64,000 nucleotides of DNA, from assembly GCA_035485575.1 (NCBI GenBank), contig DATHNW010000018.1:17316-81315 (forward strand), given 5' to 3'. The stretch's first letter is position 1; each line of letters opens with the position of its first letter. The notes beneath the pieces were generated by a model that saw only the letters and a program-made list of their open reading frames with translations, ran no database searches and was not told where the DNA came from. Made by a program: the position numbers and the translations under genes. Source of the stretch: DASRHD01 sp035485575. Lineage in GTDB: Bacteria > Verrucomicrobiota > Verrucomicrobiia > Opitutales > Opitutaceae. Positions 46,675 to 54,611 of the stretch are shown here, piece after piece.

Positions 46675-47580
46675 ATGCTTCAGGGTATGAAAGCAGCAAG
46701 ATTCACGGTCAAAGAATTCAACACCCAATTTCCCGATGACACTGCTTGTCTGGAATTCATTTTTAAAACACGCTATCCAGACGGCGGCAAATGCACCTGC
46801 GGCAAGGTTGATTGCTTCTATCCCGTGACCGGACGGCGCTCGTATAGCTGCTCTTACTGCGGAGCCCAGATTTCCCCCTGCGCCGGAACAATCTTCCACA
46901 AGTCCGAGACCTCCCTCAAGTCATGGTTCTTCGCCATGTTCCTGATGTCTTCCGGCAAGAACGGTGTGGCAGCCAAGGAACTGGAGCGCCAGCTGGGCGT
47001 GACCTACAAGACGGCATGGCGCATGGCCCATCAGATTCGCAAGCTGATGGATGCCCCTAACGGCCCTTTCTCCGGTATTGTGGAAGCGGACGAAACCTTT
47101 GTGGGCGGCCTATCCAAGAATATGCCAGCAAAGAAGCGTAAGCAGAAAATCACAGGAACCGGCGGCACCAACAAGACCGCCATCGTCGGACTATTGGAAC
47201 GCGGTGGGAACGTGAAGGCCACGGTTTCAGATAACGTCCGCTCGGAAACCCTTATTCCCCATCTGGTCACCAGCGTCATCCCCGGCTCGACAGTTTGCAC
47301 TGATGAGTGGTGCGGCTACAATGCTGTGCCGCACGTTGGCTTCGTCCATACCACGGTAGCGCATGGCCAAGGTGAATACGTCCGCGCCGAGGTTCACACC
47401 AACTCAATCGAAGGATTCTGGAGCCAGCTCAAACGCTCGATCAACGGGACTTTCCACCACGTTTCAAAGAGGCATTTGCAGCGTTATGTGAACGAGTTTG
47501 TTTATCGCTACAATCGGCGGAAAGCTGAGAGGCCGATTTTTTGTGATCTGTCTGGACGAGTGGCTGAGCAGCACGCTTAA
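46675..47580 (+). CDS. IS1595-family transposase (ISXO2-like)
   Basis: 301 residues. The N-terminal zinc-ribbon (CTCGKVDCFYP ... SCSYCG) and a KSWFFAMFLMSSGKNGVAAKELERQ helical domain are followed by the ISXO2-like catalytic domain: EADETFVGG (first Asp), TDEWCGY (second Asp) and HTNSIEGFWSQLKR, where this family uses Asn/Glu as third residue. All key residues are present, so it should be active. A TTG at 46669 and an ATG at 46687 (MKAARFTVKEF) are alternative starts. The left inverted repeat lies 10 bases before the start and includes a TTGACA that could serve as promoter -35. Confidence 0.93.
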   Translation: MLQGMKAARFTVKEFNTQFPDDTACLEFIFKTRYPDGGKCTCGKVDCFYPVTGRRSYSCSYCGAQISPCAGTIFHKSETSLKSWFFAMFLMSSGKNGVAAKELERQLGVTYKTAWRMAHQIRKLMDAPNGPFSGIVEADETFVGGLSKNMPAKKRKQKITGTGGTNKTAIVGLLERGGNVKATVSDNVRSETLIPHLVTSVIPGSTVCTDEWCGYNAVPHVGFVHTTVAHGQGEYVRAEVHTNSIEGFWSQLKRSINGTFHHVSKRHLQRYVNEFVYRYNRRKAERPIFCDLSGRVAEQHA

Positions 47581-47666
47581 GGAGAGCCATAAACTCTTCT
47601 TTTCCGGGTTCGTGCTGTTCGGCTGGTTTCATCATCACCGAGGCATCAACGCAAAAATGCGCTGAT

Positions 47667-47864
47667 TTATTTTTGTGCCGATTTTTTCAGAATCTCAAAA
47701 TATTCTTTTTGATCGCTGGATTGCTCCCAATTGCCATCCGCAGCCCTGAATGCTTGAATCAAAAGACCTTCTTCCTCGCGTTGTTTCCGTGCGGAATGGC
47801 GAGACGGGCAGTCTGGTTTATTCTGCGCGATTTCTCGCGCGGCAATTGTTTGGGTAGCCAGCAT
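47667..47864 (-). CDS. Tiny passenger protein, possibly exported
   Basis: 65 residues from the ATG at 47864, 17 bases after the peptidase gene on the same strand and still inside the transposon. It opens MLATQTIAAREIAQNK, preceded in frame by IIGLLI, which together look like a signal peptide using a non-ATG start just after the peptidase stop. The rest is charged and helical (KQREEEGLLIQAFRAADGN), ending KKSAQK. No family recognised. A coincidental reading is possible, but location and signal-like start favour a real small gene. Confidence 0.4.
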   Translation of the reverse strand: MLATQTIAAREIAQNKPDCPSRHSARKQREEEGLLIQAFRAADGNWEQSSDQKEYFEILKKSAQK

Positions 47865-47881
47865 AATTAATAGACCAATTA

Positions 47882-48736
47882 TTATGGATTTTGTGCCGAA
47901 GGTGACCCCGGTGCCGCAGGCGGAAAAGGCGGGGTTAAAAACTCGATTTTATCGTCCTGAATGACGGCAACATCCCCTAACAATTGCGCAAGCGCAAGCT
48001 CGTCTGCATCGGGTTTTCTCACATTTTTAAAAATTGATCCGGCTTCTTCTCTGTCGATGACAAAGCTATGCGATGGAAATTTCGTGATAAGGCGCTCTAA
48101 ATCGCAACCTGTTGGGGAAAGGCGAGTGCCATAGTCGCGGACAATTCTCATGGCCCTCTGCATCTCGCCAAGCTTGAGCGGGTCAATCTGGCTGGCAATT
48201 GGATTGATAACGCCAATAGCTAAGCCTTGAGCGATTTCTGCGGCAGTTCTGGTGGTTATTGATGTACCGCTTTTCAGATTGAGCAATTGCCTGAGGAACA
48301 ACTCGGAAGCCAAATTTTTCAAAAAAACAATGGCCTCATTTATGTCCAACCCGGAGCTTCTTACGAAAAGTTCATCATCCTTTGTCACCTGGATATCCAG
48401 CGGGCCAAGCTCGCCGCCATCTGACATCACGATTTCATTGGCGCCCACGACCACCAATGTTCCCGCGCTTTTGCACCGGCCAAAAATCAAGATCGTGAGT
48501 TTCTTGTAATTTCTCTGCAAACAGCGCGTCATAATATATGCGCCATCGGGATCGCCGCCATTGGTGGCGATAATAAAAATCGCATTTTCTTTTTTAGGTT
48601 GGATGGAATTGACGCAGGCCGTGAACATGCTCGCGTTGCCGCGATCAATCGAATGGCTGAAAAGAAATACGTCCGCGTTTTTTGCGGTTCCAAGTGTGCG
48701 GGCGGCCTGCACTGCGTCAGCTGATATGTCGGACAT
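47882..48736 (-). CDS. ClpP/SppA-fold serine peptidase of the SDH type (transposon passenger)
   Basis: 284 residues. The first 110 follow the crotonase/ClpP-like pattern of serine-dehydrogenase-proteinase proteins: FLFSHSIDRGN, IIATNGGDPDGAYIMTR, then GRCKSAGTLVVVGANEIVMS with candidate nucleophile Ser90, and DGGELGPLDIQV. The remaining half is helical and ends in a Pro-rich tail. SDH-type proteins are predicted cytoplasmic or membrane-associated peptidases and are scattered through mobile DNA; the substrate is unknown. It is transcribed towards the transposase gene from the right inverted repeat, where TTGACA lies just inside the end. Function in the transposon is open. Confidence 0.75.
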   Translation of the reverse strand: MSDISADAVQAARTLGTAKNADVFLFSHSIDRGNASMFTACVNSIQPKKENAIFIIATNGGDPDGAYIMTRCLQRNYKKLTILIFGRCKSAGTLVVVGANEIVMSDGGELGPLDIQVTKDDELFVRSSGLDINEAIVFLKNLASELFLRQLLNLKSGTSITTRTAAEIAQGLAIGVINPIASQIDPLKLGEMQRAMRIVRDYGTRLSPTGCDLERLITKFPSHSFVIDREEAGSIFKNVRKPDADELALAQLLGDVAVIQDDKIEFLTPPFPPAAPGSPSAQNP

Positions 48737-48817
48737 ATTACCGATAAAGACTAATGCGCGTAAATTTCCAAGGCGTTATTTGTCAAGCATTGTACTTGTC
48801 GTGAAGGGATAATCACC

Positions 48818-48825
48818 TCATAAAG
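48818..48825. repeat. Right 8-bp target-site duplication of the IS1595-type element
   Basis: TCATAAAG, identical to 46632-46639. It adjoins the right inverted repeat and marks the insertion site, about 105 bases upstream of the start of the secreted FnIII protein. Confidence 0.9.
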
Positions 48826-48929
48826 GACAAATAAAACATCAAAAACGTCATCGTTTTTGAGCTGCAACCACCTGTTGCAATTGATTTTCATTACCGCGTC
48901 AGGCTCTTTCCTCCCGGCGTCTTTTTCCC

Positions 48930-51095
48930 ATGAAAACCTACCCCGAAATGCCCCGCACCCGTTCTGCTTTTTCCGATCAACCTGCCCTGCCCGGTTCTGC
49001 TTTCGCGAAAGGCCGGCGCCTGCGCGGGCTGCTGACCGGCGCCACGATGGCCTGTACGATTCTGGTCCAAGTCCTCGCAACAAGCGCCACCGCTCTGGCC
49101 GCCGCCACCGGAGTTCCAGGCACGCCCAATCTCAGTCCCGATAACTACAATGGAGCGAGCTCCGTCACGATCACCATGAACATGTGGTGGGGTAACAACG
49201 GCACTTCCTGGCAGCTCTTTCAAAACGGAAAGCAGGTCTACTCGGCGAACCTGGCCGATAATTCGCCGAATGCGCAGACGGCGTCTTCGACGGCGATCAC
49301 GAACCTGGCGCTCGGAACCTATTCATTCACGGCCAAGCTGACCAACAGCTTTGGCACCACAGCCAGCAGCACCCTGAGTTATACCGTGACCAAGGGTGGC
49401 GGCACGACTCCCACGCCGCCCGCAACGCCAGCCGGACTGGCCGCAGCGGTGAACAGCAGCTCGCAGATCACGGTGACGTGGAGCGCCTCGTCGGGCGCGA
49501 CCAGTTACGACCTGCAAGTCGACGGCGTGGTCAAGACCGGCGTCTCCAGTCCCTACATCCATTCGGGGCTCGCCGCCAGTTCTGCCCACACTTACGCCGT
49601 CCGCGCCGACAATAGCGCGGGCGACAGCGCCTGGAGCTCTCTCGTCAGCGCCACCACCCAGCCAGCCACGGTGACCGTTCCGCCAGCCACACCTTCCGGC
49701 CTTGCGGCGCTCGCGACCAGTTCCTCCACCATTCAGGTCTCTTGGAATAGCTCGAGCGGCGCGACCAGTTACGACCTGCAGGTCGATGGCGTGGTGAAGA
49801 CGGGCGTCTCCAGTCCTTACATTCACTCGGGCCTGGCGGCCAGTTCCGCCCACACTTACGCCGTGCGCGCCGACAACAGCGCGGGCAACAGCGCCTGGAG
49901 CTCCCTTGTCAGCGCCACCACCCAATCGGCCACCACGCCGCCGCCCGTGACCACCATCGGCACGATCAACTTCCATTTGCTGCTGGGCGCCGGCACGGCG
50001 CAGGACAGCCTGACGCTGACCGGCGACAATTACACCGATCTGATCATGTCCAACACCATTGCCGGCGTGATGTATGGCCATCTGATCGGGGAAGGCTATC
50101 CCGGCATTCAGTTCAACAAGGACTATCTGTACGGCTCGATCATGGGCCAGTTGCTGCAGGAGAACCTGGCGACGGGGGATTATGTTGCCAGCAGCAGCCT
50201 GATCGACCCGTCGCCCGACCAGCAGGCCGTGATGGGCGCCGGCCAGGGCGGGCCGTATCAGATTAACAACTACTCGGCCGACATGGTGGCCGGCACCTAC
50301 ACGCCGGCCGGACATTCGCTGATCAACTACATCGCGGTGCAAAAAAACATCGGCTACACCATGGCCACGGCGCCCACCCAGTATGCGAAGGCCACCCCGC
50401 CATCGTTCAACAACAAATACTACGGGCCCATGCTCTGCGCGTATTTCCATTACAATGACATGGTGGCGCTGAGCGTGACCGGCAAAGGCACCGGCGGCTG
50501 GGTTACACCGTGGGAGCCGGAATACGACAATGCGCTGACCCATTTCGTCAGTTTGCCGAACAGCTTCCTGGATGTGATCCTGAACGTCGCCTATAATCAG
50601 GGTTATTACGGCGGCCTCGTGGCAAGCTACAGCACGCTGGGCGCCACGGCCACCACCGCGACAGTGACTTCGGTCAATACCTACAGTTCGGTTTGGGGCA
50701 AAACGGACACCTATGCACAGTACCCCTACCAGGTGCACTACTATCTCGACCAGATGTACGACAACCCGATCCCGACCACGAGCGCGACGACGTTTGTCAC
50801 CCTGGCCAACCACATTGCCTTCAGCGTCAGCCGGCTCGGCGGTGTATTCTCCAGCGTGTCCCAGACGCTCGCTTATTCCAATGGAACCAATGCTGCGCAG
50901 TTCTTCACCGCCGCCCAAGCCCAGACCGCCTTCAATGCCGCGCTGGCGCAACAGGGCGTTTCGAGCACCACCACGCTTGATTTCAGCAAAGCGGCCGACC
51001 GGGCAAAAATTTATGCGGTGATCGACAGCGCCCTCGGAAGCCTTGAGTCCGTTGGCGGCATGAAGTTCAACGCCACCACCAACTCGCAACTGTAA
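48930..51095 (+). CDS. Secreted ChiA-N-like/FnIII protein with putative lysozyme-like domain
   Basis: 721 residues. A long N-terminus with a signal segment (MACTILVQVLATSATALAAA) is followed by a domain resembling the chitinase A N-terminal module (SSVTITMNMWWGNNGTSWQLF, NGKQVYS), two fibronectin type III domains (about residues 165-250 and 253-340) that are nearly identical, and a C-terminal domain of about 390 residues. That domain contains SNTIAGVMYGHLIGEGYPG, VMGAGQGGPYQINNYSADMV and MLCAYFHYNDMVAL; GGPYQINNYS recalls lysozyme/transglycosylase-fold QIN motifs. Chitin or peptidoglycan hydrolysis outside the cell is a reasonable but unproven guess. The IS1595-type element inserted just upstream. 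Confidence 0.7.
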   Translation: MKTYPEMPRTRSAFSDQPALPGSAFAKGRRLRGLLTGATMACTILVQVLATSATALAAATGVPGTPNLSPDNYNGASSVTITMNMWWGNNGTSWQLFQNGKQVYSANLADNSPNAQTASSTAITNLALGTYSFTAKLTNSFGTTASSTLSYTVTKGGGTTPTPPATPAGLAAAVNSSSQITVTWSASSGATSYDLQVDGVVKTGVSSPYIHSGLAASSAHTYAVRADNSAGDSAWSSLVSATTQPATVTVPPATPSGLAALATSSSTIQVSWNSSSGATSYDLQVDGVVKTGVSSPYIHSGLAASSAHTYAVRADNSAGNSAWSSLVSATTQSATTPPPVTTIGTINFHLLLGAGTAQDSLTLTGDNYTDLIMSNTIAGVMYGHLIGEGYPGIQFNKDYLYGSIMGQLLQENLATGDYVASSSLIDPSPDQQAVMGAGQGGPYQINNYSADMVAGTYTPAGHSLINYIAVQKNIGYTMATAPTQYAKATPPSFNNKYYGPMLCAYFHYNDMVALSVTGKGTGGWVTPWEPEYDNALTHFVSLPNSFLDVILNVAYNQGYYGGLVASYSTLGATATTATVTSVNTYSSVWGKTDTYAQYPYQVHYYLDQMYDNPIPTTSATTFVTLANHIAFSVSRLGGVFSSVSQTLAYSNGTNAAQFFTAAQAQTAFNAALAQQGVSSTTTLDFSKAADRAKIYAVIDSALGSLESVGGMKFNATTNSQL
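49494..49930 (+). repeat. Two near-identical FnIII coding repeats, 264-bp period
   Basis: The stretches 49494-49666 and 49758-49930 encode the same residues almost without change (SGATSYDLQVDGVVKTGVSS, then YIHSGLAASSAHTYAVRADN), differing mainly in silent positions and one Asp/Asn. This suggests recent duplication or gene conversion within the gene. Confidence 0.85.
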
Positions 51096-51487
51096 GCGGC
51101 GACGGTCCCGGCCAATCCACCGTTTTTAAGCGCGGCAAGCTGTTGCTGCGCAGACAGGTGTCGCTTCGCCAGGCAAAGCCCCCTCCGGCCGCGCCAAGGG
51201 TCATTTACAGTATCCTGCCGCCACGCCCCCGATGGGAGGGTGGCGGTCGGGAGCCGGCATACCCCCATTACTGGGGGATAGCCGCTTCCTGCCGATTGGG
51301 ATAGAGTGATCGTTCCACCTGAATCCAGCGCACGCCATCCGGTGTGCTGAGGGTTCCCCCGCCCACTGTTTACCCCCTGTTTTTGTTGCCAAGGAAATAC
51401 CCTTTTTTGCCGGCCCGTCCCGGGTCGGCTCCAAAGCGGTGTTCCGGCGGCGCAAAATAAAAATCGCCAGAGACCCGCTGTAAGAAA
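51096..51487. other. Intergenic region with C-rich palindrome
   Basis: 392 bases without a gene. It contains ACCCCCATTACTGGGGG at 51261-51277, a near-palindrome with 6-bp arms, and a single half-like TACCCCCTG at 51371-51379. The next secreted enzyme starts at 51488. Similar C-rich sites occur upstream of the two other repeat-bearing enzymes (62356-62373 and 62596-62611). No clear terminator for the preceding gene is visible. Confidence 0.45.
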
Positions 51488-54259
51488 ATGAAAAACAAAC
51501 TCCTCGTTTATGCAATTTGCGGCGCTTTGTTTGCGCTCGCCCGGACGGCCCAAGCGGCTTCCCCCACGGACGGCTTGGTGCAATACACCGATACCTTCGC
51601 CCTGCAGAAGCCCTATGATCTCAATATTTCGGACCGGTTTACCGCGTCGGATGTAGGCGGCGTCCTGCAGTATAATTGCCAGGTCCACAGCGGCGACAAG
51701 GCGCTCTACATCACGTCGACCACCAATCCGCGCACCGAAATGCGCTGGAATACAAACTGGAACGGCACTGAACGCATGTGGCAGGCCGACGTGCTCGTTG
51801 ACTCGGGCACCGACAACCAGACCGCGATCATGCAGGTCAAGAGCAACAACGGCGGAAACGAAGCGATCTATCTCACGGTCAACGGTGGGAACCTCTACGA
51901 CAGTTATGGTTCCTCGCCGATCGCGAGTAACATCATTGGAAAGTGGATGAACATCATCTGTGCTTACAATCCGTCGACTGGCCTCGCCCGCGTATGGATT
52001 AACGGAACCCAGGTCGAGAGCACCACCCGCACGCGCCCTGCCGGCACCATTTTCTATTTCAAGAACGGCACCTATCACGTCGCCAGTGTTTCGAAGGATC
52101 ATTTTCAGAACGTCAAATTCTGGTGCCACGATCAGACCGGGCTGGTGCAGATGCCCTCCTTCACCCCCCTCGACGCCACCTACGCCAACGCGCAACTCGT
52201 CACGATCTTCAGCCCCACCCCCGGCGCCTCCATCCGTTACACGACTGATGGCAGCACGCCCACGACAACCAGCGGCACCCTTTTTACCGCCCCGATTCCG
52301 GTCACCAAAGGAATGACGATCACAGCCATTGCCTATAAAAGCGGCATGACCGCCAGCGGCGTCAATTCCTGTGTTTACGGCGGCATTCAGAGCACCACTT
52401 TCCAGGTGGGCGATCCCGTGCATAGCGTCCTCACCGGCATCTATAATGGTCCCCAGTCGGTGACGCTCAGCTCGGCCACCAGCGGAGCCACTTTCCGCTA
52501 CACCACGGACGGGAGCATCCCCACCGAGACCCATGGCACGCTCTACACTGGCAGCCCAATCATCATCAGCTCCGACACCACGCTGCAGGCCATTGCCTAT
52601 GTGAGCGGCCAGGTCGACAGCCGTGTCTCGTACGCCTTTTATCTGATCAACAACAGCGGTCCGGCCCAAGCCGCGGCTCCTGTGTTCAGCCCCGCTGCCG
52701 GCACTTACTCCAACGCCCAGAATGTCGCGATCACCTCGACGACCAGCGGCGCTTCGATCCGCTATACGACGGACGGCAGCACGCCCTCGGAAACCGCCGG
52801 CACGTTCTACTCCGGCCCGGTGAACATCAGCAGCTCGGCCACGCTCAAGGCCATCGCCTATGAAGCCGGCTTCACCGACAGCGCTGTCACCAGCGGAACC
52901 TATACCATCAACGTGACTGTTCCGCAGGCCGCAGCCCCGACCTTCAGTCCCGCCGCCGGCACCTACACCAGCGGACAGTCCGTGACGATCTCTTCGGCCA
53001 CCAGTGGCGCCTCCATCCGTTACACGACGGACGGCAGCACGCCGACAGAAACCAACGGTACGATTTATTCCAACACCCCGGTGAGCGTCAGCGCCTCTGA
53101 GACCCTCAAGGCCATCGCGTATGAAAGCGGCTTCACCGATAGCACGGTGAGCAGCGCAGCCTACACCATCAGCGTCGGCGGCGTGATCACCCTGGAAGCC
53201 GAAAGCCTCTCGCCGGTCGGCACCGGCGCCACCGTCAGCACCAGCAGCGATGCCAATGCCAGCGGCGGAATCGTGGAGTTCCTCAACTCCACCGCGGCCG
53301 GCCAGACGATCACCTTCACCACGCCCAGCATCGCGGCCGGCACCTATCAGGTTCAGCTGCGCTATTCGGCTAACAAGACGCGTGGCCAGCACACCGTGAA
53401 AGTCGACGGAGTCCAGGTCGGCGGCACGATCGACCAATACGCGGCCAGCCAGAGCTATGTCACCGCCACTCTCGGCAATGCGACCATCGGCAGCGGCACG
53501 CACACCATCGTCATGACGGTCACCGGCAAGAATGCCTCCGCGACCCAGTTCTACCTCACCGCGGACTCGTTCACCTTCACTCCGGTGAGCGTGCAGTCCC
53601 AGGCCGCGGCGCCGACCTTCAGTCCCGCCAGTGGCACGCCCCCGCTGTCGGTGACGATTACCTCGGCCACCAGCGGCGCTTCCATCCGTTACACGACGGA
53701 CGGCAGCACGCCGAGTGAAACGGCCGGCACGATCTACTCCGGTCCGGTCAGCATCAGCGCCACGACCACGCTCAAGGCCATCGCCTATGAAGCCGGCTTC
53801 ACCGACAGCACGGTGACCAGCGCCACCTATACCGCCACTCCGCCGCCGACGCTGAACTTCGAAGCGGAGAGCCTCTCGCCCGTTGGCACCGGCGCGACGG
53901 TCAGCACCAGCAGCGACGCCAACGCCAGCGGCGGTGTGGTCGAGTTCCTCAACTCCACCGCCGCCGGCCAGATCATGACCTTCACCACGCCGAGCATTCC
54001 CGCCGGCACCTATCAGTTCCAGCTGCGCTACTGGGCCAATACCACCCGCGGCCAGCACACAGTGAAGGTCGATGGCACGCAGGTCGGTGCCACGATCGAC
54101 CAGTACGCCTCGGCCAAGGCCTACGTGACGTTGACCCTCGGCAACGTGACCTTCGCCTCCGCCGGCACGCACTCCATCGCGCTGACGGTCACGGGCAAGA
54201 ACTCCGCCGCGACCCAGTTCTACCTCACCGCCGACAAATTCACCTTCGTCGGTCAGTAA
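51488..54259 (+). CDS. Secreted jelly-roll lyase-like protein with chitobiase-C-type repeats and CBMs
   Basis: 923 residues. Signal peptide (LVYAICGALFALARTAQA), then about 200 residues of concanavalin-like jelly-roll sequence (NPRTEMRWNTNWNGTERMW, NQTAIMQVKSNN, FKNGTYHVASVSKDHFQNVK) reminiscent of PL7/PL20-type polysaccharide lyases. Four chitobiase/hexosaminidase C-terminal-type repeats follow (GASIRYTTDGSTPxET pattern), then a carbohydrate-binding module of CBM6/35 style (LEAESLSPVGTGATVS), a fifth repeat and a second nearly identical module ending in FTFVGQ. It should act outside the cell on an anionic or amino-sugar polymer; the exact substrate is not clear. A strong terminator follows. 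Confidence 0.8.
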   Translation: MKNKLLVYAICGALFALARTAQAASPTDGLVQYTDTFALQKPYDLNISDRFTASDVGGVLQYNCQVHSGDKALYITSTTNPRTEMRWNTNWNGTERMWQADVLVDSGTDNQTAIMQVKSNNGGNEAIYLTVNGGNLYDSYGSSPIASNIIGKWMNIICAYNPSTGLARVWINGTQVESTTRTRPAGTIFYFKNGTYHVASVSKDHFQNVKFWCHDQTGLVQMPSFTPLDATYANAQLVTIFSPTPGASIRYTTDGSTPTTTSGTLFTAPIPVTKGMTITAIAYKSGMTASGVNSCVYGGIQSTTFQVGDPVHSVLTGIYNGPQSVTLSSATSGATFRYTTDGSIPTETHGTLYTGSPIIISSDTTLQAIAYVSGQVDSRVSYAFYLINNSGPAQAAAPVFSPAAGTYSNAQNVAITSTTSGASIRYTTDGSTPSETAGTFYSGPVNISSSATLKAIAYEAGFTDSAVTSGTYTINVTVPQAAAPTFSPAAGTYTSGQSVTISSATSGASIRYTTDGSTPTETNGTIYSNTPVSVSASETLKAIAYESGFTDSTVSSAAYTISVGGVITLEAESLSPVGTGATVSTSSDANASGGIVEFLNSTAAGQTITFTTPSIAAGTYQVQLRYSANKTRGQHTVKVDGVQVGGTIDQYAASQSYVTATLGNATIGSGTHTIVMTVTGKNASATQFYLTADSFTFTPVSVQSQAAAPTFSPASGTPPLSVTITSATSGASIRYTTDGSTPSETAGTIYSGPVSISATTTLKAIAYEAGFTDSTVTSATYTATPPPTLNFEAESLSPVGTGATVSTSSDANASGGVVEFLNSTAAGQIMTFTTPSIPAGTYQFQLRYWANTTRGQHTVKVDGTQVGATIDQYASAKAYVTLTLGNVTFASAGTHSIALTVTGKNSAATQFYLTADKFTFVGQ
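52145..54256 (+). repeat. Chitobiase-C-type repeat array with duplicated repeat-CBM module
   Basis: Five repeats of about 83 codons share the core ASIRYTTDGSTPSETAGT. The repeat-plus-CBM unit at roughly 52930-53590 is repeated at roughly 53605-54256 with very high identity, including the whole LEAESLSPVGTGATVSTSSD stretch, pointing to a recent tandem duplication. Confidence 0.85.
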
Positions 54260-54320
54260 AGACCACGAGCAGGACGCATGGCAAAATAGATAAGGCCCTC
54301 GTACTACTCTTATTTTATCA

Positions 54321-54361
54321 CCGTGGCAGGCGCCTTGATTGGCGCCTGCCACGGTTTTTTT
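54321..54361 (+). terminator. Strong rho-independent terminator
   Basis: A perfect 14-bp stem, CCGTGGCAGGCGCC (54321-54334) with GGCGCCTGCCACGG (54341-54354), and a TTGATT loop are followed by at least seven Ts. It ends transcription of the secreted lyase-like gene 62 bases after its stop. Confidence 0.95.
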
Positions 54362-54611
54362 CAGGAATTGCAAGAGGCGGACAGCGACTTTTCGCCTAAG
54401 GGTTTTTACTCATATGTAATTCTTTGCCATTCGGGCTGAACGTTTTGAGCCTTTCACCATGAATCCAGTCCGCACCCCTGCGCTCACCTGATTCTGGCCA
54501 CCCCTTTACCGCTTATTTGAAAAGATCATGGGCATGTCCGGGAAATTCCTTTCGTTAGCAAACGCAGGCCGATGCTGATGGGAAAAGGATGACTTTCATT
54601 TGAGGCAAATC
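54362..54611. other. Leader region of the TonB-YfiR-kinase operon
   Basis: 250 bases between the terminator and the TonB receptor start. No gene or strong repeat is visible; it must contain the operon's promoter. A TTG at 54600 in frame with the receptor was considered as a start, but the ATG at 54612 directly precedes the signal peptide. Confidence 0.4.

Larger units (their letters stand above)
46640..48817. mobile_element. IS1595-family transposon with passenger genes
   Basis: A 2178-bp element bounded by 25-bp inverted repeats (46640-46664 and 48793-48817; 22 of 25 match, outer 14 bases GGTGATTATCCCTT identical) and flanked by a perfect 8-bp target duplication. It contains the transposase gene on the plus strand and, on the minus strand, an SDH-type peptidase gene and a 65-codon gene. 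Intact repeats and duplication suggest a recent insertion. Members of the IS1595 family are known to carry passenger genes more often than most insertion sequences. The passenger here is not one I recognise as described. Confidence 0.93.

Noticed and set aside
47673..47870. 65-codon plus-strand frame inside the transposon
   Set aside because: It is antisense to the small minus-strand gene that follows the peptidase; its hydrophobic look comes from the opposite frame, and it has no neighbour it would be coupled to.
49323..51089. 588-codon minus-strand frame opposite the FnIII protein
   Set aside because: No start context or domains; the opposite strand encodes a signal peptide and FnIII domains.
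51011..54373. 1120-codon open frame on the minus strand across the secreted lyase-like gene
   Set aside because: Its repetitive Gly/Arg/Ala translation is produced by the repeat array of the real gene on the other strand; it also runs through the terminator.
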